64,000 bases of DNA from Peptoniphilus mikwangii (lineage in GTDB: Bacteria; Bacillota; Clostridia; Tissierellales; Peptoniphilaceae): the NCBI RefSeq assembly GCF_000468535.1, contig NZ_AUQY01000002.1:1-64000 (forward strand), given 5' to 3'. How positions within the stretch are numbered: position 1 is the stretch's first letter; each line of letters starts with the position of its first letter. The position numbers were made by a program, and so were the translations under genes. The notes below the pieces were generated by a model. That model made no database searches, was not told where the DNA came from, and was given only the letters and a program-made list of their open reading frames with translations. Shown in pieces: positions 8,042 through 15,382 of this stretch.

Positions 8042-8919
8042 ATGGGGATCGGAGAAATGAGCTGCAAGAAATAGAGGAGAAAATGAATAATTCAGAAAAA
8101 AATAAGATTGCAAATTTGGGGTATGCGTTTCAAACACAGGATTATTATATGCAAACAGAGAAGGTCAAAGAGGATGTAAAAAGAATCGTTGATTTTACAT
8201 TGGACGATAAGACAAAGGAAATGATTAAAAGTCGACAAAAAGAATTGCAAAAATTGGCAAAAAGGGAAACTTCCAAGCTTGATATAGGCTATTTTCAAGC
8301 TTGTGTGAGTTATCCGGGGTTGTTGGTTGGCATGTCAAATCCTGTAATGTCGAGTTTGAAACAGGAATCGGATGAGGAAGGGCAAGACAGTGCGTTTAAA
8401 ATGGGTTTTAGTTTTGACTATGTAACAGGCTTACCTTATATTCCGGGATCTTCAATTAAGGGGATGTTGAGAGCTTCCATTGAGAAGTATAAAACAGATG
8501 TTTGTCAGTGGCTTGAGGATAATATAGGCATTTTGACTGATGACAGACTATTTAAAGAAATGATATATGAAATATTTGGAGATGGGAATGATGATGTAGA
8601 CAATGACAAAATCAAGAATAATACTGATGTATTGGAGAGAGATGTGTTTTTGGATGCCATTATTATTGATGGATCAAATGATAAGATTTTAAAATCGGAT
8701 TATATAACACCGCATCCATATATGTTTAAAAATCCGATACCAATTCGAATATTGGCAATTAAACCGGAAGTAAAACTTGAATTCCATTTTTTGTTAAGAG
8801 AAAAGATAATTGCAAAAATGAATCGGGAACAAAGATTTGAACTTTATAAGGGTTTAATTTTAGATTTGGGTATTGGTGCAAAAACGAATACCGGATATGG
8901 AAGTTTGAAAGAAGTTTAA
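8038..8919 (+). CDS. cmr6: Type III-B CRISPR RAMP protein Cmr6
   Basis: Cmr6 terminates the backbone next to Cmr1. The 293-aa protein has a charged N-terminal extension. It then carries GLPYIPGSSIKGMLRASI (the P-G-S-S-I-K-G-x-L-R motif, about residues 135-152), a central stretch ending in ITPHPYMFKNPIPIRIL, and the glycine-rich GAKTNTGYGSL loop at the very C-terminus. This order is diagnostic for Cmr6. The ATG overlaps the cmr5 stop by 4 nt, and a 17-nt gap leads to the CorA-like gene. Confidence 0.88.
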   Translation: MNGDRRNELQEIEEKMNNSEKNKIANLGYAFQTQDYYMQTEKVKEDVKRIVDFTLDDKTKEMIKSRQKELQKLAKRETSKLDIGYFQACVSYPGLLVGMSNPVMSSLKQESDEEGQDSAFKMGFSFDYVTGLPYIPGSSIKGMLRASIEKYKTDVCQWLEDNIGILTDDRLFKEMIYEIFGDGNDDVDNDKIKNNTDVLERDVFLDAIIIDGSNDKILKSDYITPHPYMFKNPIPIRILAIKPEVKLEFHFLLREKIIAKMNREQRFELYKGLILDLGIGAKTNTGYGSLKEV

Positions 8920-8936
8920 TAAAAAGGGGAAGAATA

Positions 8937-10565
8937 ATGGAAATCAAAGATAAAAATGAAAGAGTCTATAGCTATCATACTTTTTTGCTTCCTTTTGAAA
9001 TTCTAAAAAGCGACAACGAAACTCTATGCAGTAAAGAAGAGATAGAAAATGTTTTGAATCAGGAGTATTGGAAACGGTTGTCAGGAGACCATCTTTCGGC
9101 ATTCGATTCTGTCATCTCAACAAACGGAATAAAAAAAGATGACAGTAAGAAAAAAAATAATAATCTAATTGAGTCTGTAGTACGATTGGTAGAGTATAAT
9201 CAAGAACAGTATTTCCATAACAATGTAAAAAAGGCGATTCATGATGATGGAAAAAGTGGAATAGTATCAGAATATGTGTTTCAATTTGATGAAAAAAACA
9301 CCAAGCGTGTCATAATTAAAAAGTTTTGTAAAAAGATAAAAGAAAACTTAAACATTAATGATGAAAGTACCAATGAAAATAAAAACACCAATGATAATAA
9401 TGAATATGTTTTAAAGGTGTCAAACGTTCGTCTTAAACTTTTTAATACAGGAATCGGAATTTTAATTTTAGAATTATGTAATGATTTATATAGAAATTTC
9501 AAAAGCGTTAAAGATATTAATGAACTTGGAAGACATATTAGTTTGCCATATATTGCACTGGAAAACAAAAACATTGCATCTGCTCAAATATTAATATGGG
9601 ATTTTTTACATTCGGATGAAAAAGAATACAATTTTGGTGAAAAAAATGAATGCTTTCTGAACGAAAAATCACCAAAAGAAAAAACTTACATGCTGGATTT
9701 TTTGAAAAATATAATCCTTAAAAAGGAACAGCGGTTGCATCATGATTTTAAGCCATCTTTAGATGATAGAATGTTCACTTGTTGTTTAATTCAAGATGAT
9801 AGACTTGCCAGAGTGTATTCACGGGATTATATCGCACAAAAAGATGATGATGCACAATTCAAAAAGTTATCTAAATACTTATATGAATATATTTATATTG
9901 ATAAAGATAATAGCTGCACAGCAGCTACATTCAGTTTTAGAAAAAATATTTTAAACAATTCATTATATCATCGTTGGACAGAAATTGGTACAATTTATGG
10001 AGCTTCTCATACTTCTTTTGTTGCAATTACAGGAGAAGGTGAATTCTTGGACACTATTATTACTTGGCCTTTTTTAACACAATATGTAGAAATTGCTATT
10101 TTAGTTTTGGTTCAAAGAGCATCTATTTTGCGTTTTCAAAAACAAATACAGAGTAATATGGATAATAAAAAGATTCGGAAACTTCAATCTGAATATATTG
10201 ATTATCGCAATCAATTACATTTTTTTGAGGTAAGTTCACAAGAGCAGGGAATAGAGCTATATGAGCTTATTCAAAAACAATTGTATATCAAGAAAGAAAT
10301 GGAAGCCTTGGAAAAAAATTTAGAGATATTATATGAAAAAAATAATGTGGATTATGGTAATAAGTTTAATCGATTTGGACTATTTATCGGATGTATTGCT
10401 ATTTTATCCATACTTTTAGACCTAATGAACTTTATACTTGGGAGGGATTTTAGCATAAAATTCTGTGGTCAATTTAAATTGATAAAGTGTGAGTTGCTAA
10501 TGATTTTCCTGACCACATTTCTAATATTTTCTTGTTTTTGGAAGTCAGTGAAATGGAAAAAATAA
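8937..10565 (+). CDS. CorA-like membrane protein, probable type III CRISPR effector
   Basis: A 542-aa protein, last in the cmr operon, 17 nt after cmr6 behind GGGGAAG. It has a large soluble N-terminal part, a central segment with WTEIGTIYGASHTSFVAIT, and long charged helices containing VSSQEQGIELYELIQ. Two membrane helices follow at about 480-501 and 517-536, with a basic end, KSVKWKK. Soluble domain, stalk helices, two C-terminal helices and a basic tail is the CorA plan. The GMN selectivity motif after the first helix is absent; NFILGRDF stands there. CorA-like proteins are established partners of type III-B loci in Bacteroides, where SAM-AMP made by Cas10 acts through CorA on the membrane. 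Operon position and the HD-less Cas10 support the same role here. Messenger and effect are inferred. Confidence 0.72.
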   Translation: MEIKDKNERVYSYHTFLLPFEILKSDNETLCSKEEIENVLNQEYWKRLSGDHLSAFDSVISTNGIKKDDSKKKNNNLIESVVRLVEYNQEQYFHNNVKKAIHDDGKSGIVSEYVFQFDEKNTKRVIIKKFCKKIKENLNINDESTNENKNTNDNNEYVLKVSNVRLKLFNTGIGILILELCNDLYRNFKSVKDINELGRHISLPYIALENKNIASAQILIWDFLHSDEKEYNFGEKNECFLNEKSPKEKTYMLDFLKNIILKKEQRLHHDFKPSLDDRMFTCCLIQDDRLARVYSRDYIAQKDDDAQFKKLSKYLYEYIYIDKDNSCTAATFSFRKNILNNSLYHRWTEIGTIYGASHTSFVAITGEGEFLDTIITWPFLTQYVEIAILVLVQRASILRFQKQIQSNMDNKKIRKLQSEYIDYRNQLHFFEVSSQEQGIELYELIQKQLYIKKEMEALEKNLEILYEKNNVDYGNKFNRFGLFIGCIAILSILLDLMNFILGRDFSIKFCGQFKLIKCELLMIFLTTFLIFSCFWKSVKWKK

Positions 10566-10571
10566 ACTTGC

Positions 10572-10712
10572 ATGGTGATATCAACTAGGCTTTATAGAAA
10601 TTTTCTTAAAAGAAAATGTTTATTCGACAAAGATAGTGCAAGATTTAAAACTTTCAAAAAACTTTATGAACAACAGATGTATAAGTTTCAAAGTTCAAAA
10701 ATTTCACTATAA
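10572..10712 (+). CDS. Possible 46-aa basic peptide
   Basis: An ATG at 10572 opens 46 codons ending at a TAA at 10710-10712, just after the CorA-like gene. The product would be rich in Lys, Arg and Phe. There is no ribosome site before it and no family is recognised. It may be chance or the remnant of a longer gene. Confidence 0.2.
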   Translation: MVISTRLYRNFLKRKCLFDKDSARFKTFKKLYEQQMYKFQSSKISL

Positions 10713-10778
10713 ATAATTGTAATGTAAGTGAGATTAAAAATCTTGACCTCATACAAGCAATTTCTGAAAGAAAATAGG

Positions 10779-10946
10779 TATCCAATACTTGACACAAGGG
10801 TGAAATGTAAATTCGCTAAGAATATACGCTATTAGCGTCGCAAATGACAGTAATAATAGAATCAAAGTGAAATGTAAATGTAAAAAAAGCGATGGGCGAA
10901 ATGAGCAATGCAACAAGTAATAATAGAATCAATATAAAATGTAATT
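10779..10946 (+). CRISPR. CRISPR mini-array downstream of the cmr operon (three repeats, two spacers)
   Basis: Repeats lie at 10783-10812 (variant 5' half, ending GTGAAATGTAAAT), 10850-10879 (canonical, starting GTAATAATAGAATCAAAGTG) and 10917-10946 (terminal, decayed). The two spacers, 10813-10849 and 10880-10916, are both 37 nt, giving an exact 67-nt period. The second spacer reads as an open frame (KKAMGEMSNAT), compatible with a protospacer in a coding region. No leader or cas1/cas2 is adjacent. The degenerate last repeat marks the distal end, and a terminator follows. Confidence 0.8.
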
Positions 10947-10951
10947 TTTTA

Positions 10952-10978
10952 GCAAGCTGATTTTCAGCTTGTTTTTTT
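10952..10978 (+). terminator. Rho-independent terminator after the mini-array
   Basis: CAAGCTGA and TCAGCTTG form a perfect 8-bp stem with a 3-nt loop, followed by seven T residues. It would end transcription of the CorA-like gene and the array. Confidence 0.85.
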
Positions 10979-11082
10979 ATAGAAATATATTGTAACGTAA
11001 TCTCGTATAAGTTAATTATAAAAATATTAGGGTTGATTTATGTTTTATAAATATAAAAAATAAGTTGTAAAAAAATTTTTTT

Positions 11083-11120
11083 CATTTCATAAACATTTCA
11101 TAAAAGTCTTGTAATATATT
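11083..11120 (+). promoter_or_regulatory. Tandem 11-bp repeat in the promoter of the thioredoxin-like gene
   Basis: CATTTCATAAA occurs twice without a gap (11083-11093 and 11094-11104). A -10-like TATATT lies at 11115-11120 and no recognisable -35 box is present. Two head-to-tail sites one helical turn apart, replacing the -35, is the usual arrangement for activation by an OmpR-family dimer. The regulator encoded at 16916 is the obvious candidate, by inference. Confidence 0.5.
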
Positions 11121-11193
11121 CCATGAACAGTTCGATTTGATGTGTGAACTGATATATTAATTGGAAATCAATCTATTTTAAGGAGGAAAATTT

Positions 11194-12351
11194 ATGAAAA
11201 AGAAAGTATTAAGAGGAGCATGTGTATTACTTACGTTATGTTTAAGTCTAAGCGCTGTTGGATGTCAAAAAGGTAGTGAAAATAATAAGGCGGAAAATAA
11301 TAAAGCTATAAGCTCTGAACAGGCAGGTATGTCAACTAATGCAAATGGCAAAACTGAAACTTTTAAACCGTCAGATTATACATTGGAAGCAAAGGAAGAA
11401 TATGTTTATGAATATTTAGGACTTAAATTTAAACTTTCAGATGAAACCAGAAAATATATTTCCGATAAAAAAATTGCAATGTTGGATGATCAAAGTCCTA
11501 TAGACAAAGAATTAAAGTATGCTATTTTGACATTTGATAAAATGACAGAAGAACAAAAAAATGCAGTTATAGAAAAGATGGGCGACGGATATGAAAAATG
11601 GCAAAACGAACTTGAAAGAGTTGGAACTATTGGTATATTCGAAAAAAATACACCGGAAGAAGAAATATCTAAGATTACAAAATGTGATACTCATACTAAA
11701 ATAGGAGTTTCAAGTGATGGAAATTACGATTGCTATCTAAGTACAAATAGCGGAGCTGAAAGCAATCTTTTGGATGAATTTAACAAAACTGAGATTGAGA
11801 TTATAGATAAAAAAGAACGTCCGGAAAATGGTTTTGTTTTATCGGAAAAAACTGATTTAGAAAATACAGAAGCATTTAATCAAGAGTCATCCGGTAATTT
11901 AAGCAATGTGGTAACAAAAGATATTAACGGAAAAGAATTTTCAAGTAAAGATTTTGCAGACTATGATATTACTATGGTTAACGTATTTGCAACTTGGTGT
12001 ACAGCATGTGTTAAGGAAATTCCTGATTTAGTTGAAGTTTATAAAGAGATGAAAGATAAAGGTGTAAATATAGTTGGAGTTGTTACAGATACTGTTGATG
12101 ATAATGGTGAAAACAAAGATGCACTTGAAAAAGCAAAAATAATACAAGAAAAAACTAAAGCGCCATATTCTTTCTTAATGCCGGATAAAACTAATTTTAA
12201 TGGCAGATTAAATGGAATACAAGCTTTACCGGAAACATTCTTTGTTAATAAGAATGGTGAAATTGTAGGTGAAACTTATTCAGGAGCAAAAAGTGCAAAA
12301 GAATGGAAAGAAGTAATTGAAAAAGAACTTGCAAATATAAAAAATAAATAA
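11194..12351 (+). CDS. Thioredoxin-like (TlpA/ResA family) lipoprotein
   Basis: A 385-aa exported protein starting at an ATG behind AAGGAGG. The signal peptide ends at a lipobox-like AVGC with Cys24. Residues 30-230 are acidic and have no recognised fold. Residues about 235-385 form a TlpA/ResA-type thioredoxin domain with FATWCTACVKEIP, in which C269 and C272 form the redox pair, and ALPETFFVNKNGEIVG is the cis-Pro strand. It probably reduces or oxidises partners outside the membrane. It is followed by a CXXC membrane peptide and a polyferredoxin, which could exchange electrons with it. The long N-terminal extension is unusual for simple ResA proteins. Confidence 0.85.
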   Translation: MKKKVLRGACVLLTLCLSLSAVGCQKGSENNKAENNKAISSEQAGMSTNANGKTETFKPSDYTLEAKEEYVYEYLGLKFKLSDETRKYISDKKIAMLDDQSPIDKELKYAILTFDKMTEEQKNAVIEKMGDGYEKWQNELERVGTIGIFEKNTPEEEISKITKCDTHTKIGVSSDGNYDCYLSTNSGAESNLLDEFNKTEIEIIDKKERPENGFVLSEKTDLENTEAFNQESSGNLSNVVTKDINGKEFSSKDFADYDITMVNVFATWCTACVKEIPDLVEVYKEMKDKGVNIVGVVTDTVDDNGENKDALEKAKIIQEKTKAPYSFLMPDKTNFNGRLNGIQALPETFFVNKNGEIVGETYSGAKSAKEWKEVIEKELANIKNK

Positions 12352-12377
12352 AATTAAGATTAAATGGTGGGAGATGT

Positions 12378-12530
12378 ATGTATAAAAATTTTTTAAGGGG
12401 TCGTGCTTTACCCGTAATAATTATGTTTATTAGTATGGCTATGATTTACTATGGACATAGTAACGGAGAGGTTAAGGTTGTATTTGATAAAGCAATAAGA
12501 ATTTGCATGGAGTGTATTGGAATTGGATAA
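12378..12530 (+). CDS. CD1871A-type CXXC small membrane protein
   Basis: A 50-residue peptide behind GGTGGGAG. It starts MYKNFLRGRALP, continues with one hydrophobic helix (about residues 11-25), then GHSNGEVKVVFDKA, and ends ICMECIGIG, with the CXXC formed by C43 and C46. This end and the E-V-x-x-V-F-x-K-A segment are the hallmarks of the small CD1871A family, which in Clostridia lies between TlpA-like and polyferredoxin genes exactly as here. Its stop overlaps the next gene's TTG start by 14 nt. A role as redox relay between its neighbours is inferred. Confidence 0.82.
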   Translation: MYKNFLRGRALPVIIMFISMAMIYYGHSNGEVKVVFDKAIRICMECIGIG

Positions 12531-13413
12531 GTTAAAGAAATTTGTAAATGTTGGCACAAAAAAAAATAGATACAAGATAATGGATTGGTTTAGACATCTT
12601 TTTCAATCATTTTGGTTTTTGCTAACGAATTCTCACTTTAAAGGATTTAAGACAGGTAAAATTTATGGTGGAGAATTGAAAAAAATTTGTGTTCCGGGTA
12701 TGAATTGTTATTCATGCCCGGGGGCAAAAGGTGCTTGCCCTATAGGCTCGCTACAGGCAGTGATTGGAAAGTCGGAATATAAATTCAGCTATTATATAGT
12801 AGGTTTTTTATTTTTTATAGGAGCATTGGTAGGAAGATTTGTTTGCGGATGGTTATGTCCATTTGGATTAATTCAAGATCTGTTGCATAAGATTCCATTT
12901 TATAAAAAAATAGAAACATTTAAGTTTGATAAGTATTTGAGAAAATTGAAATATGTAATTTTACTTGTGTTTGTAATAATATTACCTTTATTTTTAGTTG
13001 ATATTTTGGGTCAGGGTTCTCCATATTTTTGTAAACTTATCTGTCCGGTTGGTATGTTAGAAGGTGGATTACCACTTGTATTACTGAATAAAACTATGAG
13101 AGGTGCTATAGGATTTTTATATTTTTGGAAAGGAACAATTTTAATAGCAACTGTGATACTTTCAATAATCCTATATAGACCTTTCTGTAAGTATATATGC
13201 CCACTTGGTGCTATCTACTCATTCTTCAACTCAATTTCAGTATTTAGGTATAAATTGGACAAAGATAAGTGCATTAGTTGCGGTAGATGTAAAAAAGTTT
13301 GTCAAATGAATATAGATCCGGTTCAAAATTGTAATCATATGGAGTGTATTAGATGCGCAAGATGTAAAAATGCTTGTCCTGTAGACGCAATTAGTTTTGG
13401 AATTAAAAATTAA
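12517..13413 (+). CDS. Membrane 4Fe-4S polyferredoxin (NapH/YccM-like)
   Basis: A 298-aa membrane protein with about five hydrophobic segments and many cysteines. Its motifs are CYSCPGAKGACPIGS (about residue 67), CGWLCPFG (about 110), CKLICPVG, CKYICPLG, and two C-terminal ferredoxin motifs, CISCGRCKKVC and CIRCARCKNACP. This is the NapH/YccM plan, in which electrons cross the membrane between cytoplasmic clusters and the quinone pool or an external acceptor. The TTG start at 12517 lies inside the preceding gene. The nearest ATG is well into the conserved region, so coupled translation from TTG is preferred. The external acceptor may be the thioredoxin-like lipoprotein. Confidence 0.82.
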   Translation: MELDKLKKFVNVGTKKNRYKIMDWFRHLFQSFWFLLTNSHFKGFKTGKIYGGELKKICVPGMNCYSCPGAKGACPIGSLQAVIGKSEYKFSYYIVGFLFFIGALVGRFVCGWLCPFGLIQDLLHKIPFYKKIETFKFDKYLRKLKYVILLVFVIILPLFLVDILGQGSPYFCKLICPVGMLEGGLPLVLLNKTMRGAIGFLYFWKGTILIATVILSIILYRPFCKYICPLGAIYSFFNSISVFRYKLDKDKCISCGRCKKVCQMNIDPVQNCNHMECIRCARCKNACPVDAISFGIKN

Positions 13414-13439
13414 AAAACAGAAGGGAGTTCGGTGAAAAA

Positions 13440-14717
13440 GTGATTCAAAATGCTATTGCATATGTTTTAAGAAAAAAGAATAGAACATTTATAGTTTTTA
13501 TTATTTTAACAATGGTTTTGTCATGCTTATATTCGTGTTTAAGCATAATGAAATCAAGTAATAGTTTGGAAAAATCTTTATATAAATCTTCGAACTCCTC
13601 TTTATCAATAACAAAAAAAGATAATGGGTATTTTGAAGTAGATCAATTTAAAGGAATAAAAAATATAAAAGAGATTGACGAGATTGTTCCTCAATATGAT
13701 GGATTGGCAAAACCTACAAATGCCAAAGTAGTTGAGGGTGAACAAAAAATTGAAAGAGATAATTTACCTATTGAATTCAAAAACGTTGTATCTGTAGAAG
13801 CTACAAATAATACAATGAGAAATGTTTTATTTACCAGTGGAGTTTTTACAATTAAAAATGGAAGAAATATTGAAGAAAATGATAGAGGAAAGATTCTTGT
13901 ACATGAAGATTTTGCCCAAAAGAACAATTTGAAATTAAATGATAAAATTGGTCTTGAATTAATTGAAATTAGTAACATGGGTTCAAATAAAGAATATAAA
14001 TTTGAAATTGTTGGAATTTTTTCGGGGAAAAAACAGGAAAGATATACGGGGTTATCTTCCGATTTCAGTGAAAATATGGTCTTTATTGATTATGAGTCAA
14101 GTCAAGCGGCATTGAATAGAGGAGAAGGCAATAAAATTGCAAATAAGCTTGCACTATTTTCAGATGACCCGGAATATATGAAAGAGTCTTTAAATAAAAT
14201 AAAAGAGTTTAAAGTTGATTGGTCAAAGTATAATCTTGAAAAAGATACTAATGCATTTGAGGAGTCTTTAGAAGCACTGAGTGGAATAAAGAATATTATC
14301 AAAATAATGACATATTCTATTATGATAGGTGGAGTAACTGTTCTTTCATTAATATTAATTTTATGGTTAAGAGAAAGAATTTATGAAATCGGAATACTAT
14401 TGTCAATAGGAATAAGCAAAATTAAAATAGTAACTCAATTTATTTTTGAATTGATATTTATATCTATACCGGCTATAGTAGCATCTTTATTATTTGGAAA
14501 TTTGTTGTTACACCAAATTATAGGTGCATTTATAAATTCTGACAGTTCAGGAACGTTTACTCATAACTTGCTTAAAAACGGAAATGGCATAGTAAATTTC
14601 GTTACTTTTATACAAAGTTATGGTGTTTTAATCAGCATTATTGTCGTGTCAGTTACTATTGCTTGTGCAATGATTTTAATAAAGAAACCGAAAGAAATAT
14701 TATCAAAAATAAGTTAG
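13440..14717 (+). CDS. FtsX-like ABC transporter permease (first of a pair)
   Basis: A 425-aa permease with a GTG start behind AAGGGAG. One helix lies near the N-terminus, then an external domain of about 240 residues, then three C-terminal helices including the LRERIYEIGILLSIGISKIKI segment typical of MacB/FtsX-type permeases. It resembles the product of 15383-16759 in layout and sequence (NLKLNDKIGLELIEI here, NLKVGDKIKIKSNLF there), so the two probably arose by duplication and work as a heterodimer around the ATPase between them. Such transporters export peptides or pass mechanical force to outside partners. The substrate is unknown. Confidence 0.82.
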   Translation: MIQNAIAYVLRKKNRTFIVFIILTMVLSCLYSCLSIMKSSNSLEKSLYKSSNSSLSITKKDNGYFEVDQFKGIKNIKEIDEIVPQYDGLAKPTNAKVVEGEQKIERDNLPIEFKNVVSVEATNNTMRNVLFTSGVFTIKNGRNIEENDRGKILVHEDFAQKNNLKLNDKIGLELIEISNMGSNKEYKFEIVGIFSGKKQERYTGLSSDFSENMVFIDYESSQAALNRGEGNKIANKLALFSDDPEYMKESLNKIKEFKVDWSKYNLEKDTNAFEESLEALSGIKNIIKIMTYSIMIGGVTVLSLILILWLRERIYEIGILLSIGISKIKIVTQFIFELIFISIPAIVASLLFGNLLLHQIIGAFINSDSSGTFTHNLLKNGNGIVNFVTFIQSYGVLISIIVVSVTIACAMILIKKPKEILSKIS

Positions 14718-14726
14718 GAGAACATA

Positions 14727-15371
14727 ATGGACGTATTAGAAATTAAAAATGTAACATACAGTTATTCAAACTCTAAAGAAAAGATTTTATCATCAGTAAA
14801 TCAAAAATTTGAACTTGGACAATTTTATGCAATAATCGGTAAATCCGGCACAGGAAAGTCAACACTGCTTTCTTTATTAGCCGGTTTAGATAAACCGAAA
14901 ATCGGTCAAATTTTATTTGAAGATGAAGATATAGAAAAAAAAGGATATAGTAATCATAGAAAAAACAATATATCATTGGTATTTCAAAATTATAATTTAA
15001 TTGATTATTTATCACCGATTGAAAATGTTAGATTAGTAAACAGTAAAGCACCTGAAACAATTTTACTTGAACTGGGACTTGATAAAAGTCAGATAAAAAG
15101 AAATGTTATGAAATTGTCGGGGGGACAACAACAAAGAGTTGCCATAGCAAGAGCTTTAGTATCAGAAGCGCCAATAATTCTGGCTGACGAACCTACCGGA
15201 AATCTTGATAGTGCTACGGCGGGAGAGATAATAGAAATATTAAAGAAGTTGGCTAAAGAAAGAAATAAGTGCGTGATAGTTGTAACACATAGTAAAGAAG
15301 TTGCAAGTGCGGCAGATATTATTTTAGAGCTGAATGATAAGAAACTAAAAAAGGTAAGTAAGACTGTCTAG
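14727..15371 (+). CDS. ABC transporter ATP-binding protein (MacB/LolD type)
   Basis: A 214-aa ATPase that powers the flanking permeases. Walker A is GKSGTGKST, the Q-loop is LVFQNYNL, the signature is LSGGQQQRVAIARAL, and Walker B with the following motif is IILADEPTGNLDS; the His-switch is VVTHS. All catalytic elements are present. It lies 9 nt after the first permease and 11 nt before the second. Short length and the NYNLIDYLSPIENV segment place it with the MacB/LolD group. Confidence 0.92.
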   Translation: MDVLEIKNVTYSYSNSKEKILSSVNQKFELGQFYAIIGKSGTGKSTLLSLLAGLDKPKIGQILFEDEDIEKKGYSNHRKNNISLVFQNYNLIDYLSPIENVRLVNSKAPETILLELGLDKSQIKRNVMKLSGGQQQRVAIARALVSEAPIILADEPTGNLDSATAGEIIEILKKLAKERNKCVIVVTHSKEVASAADIILELNDKKLKKVSKTV

Positions 15372-15382
15372 GAGGTACAATA

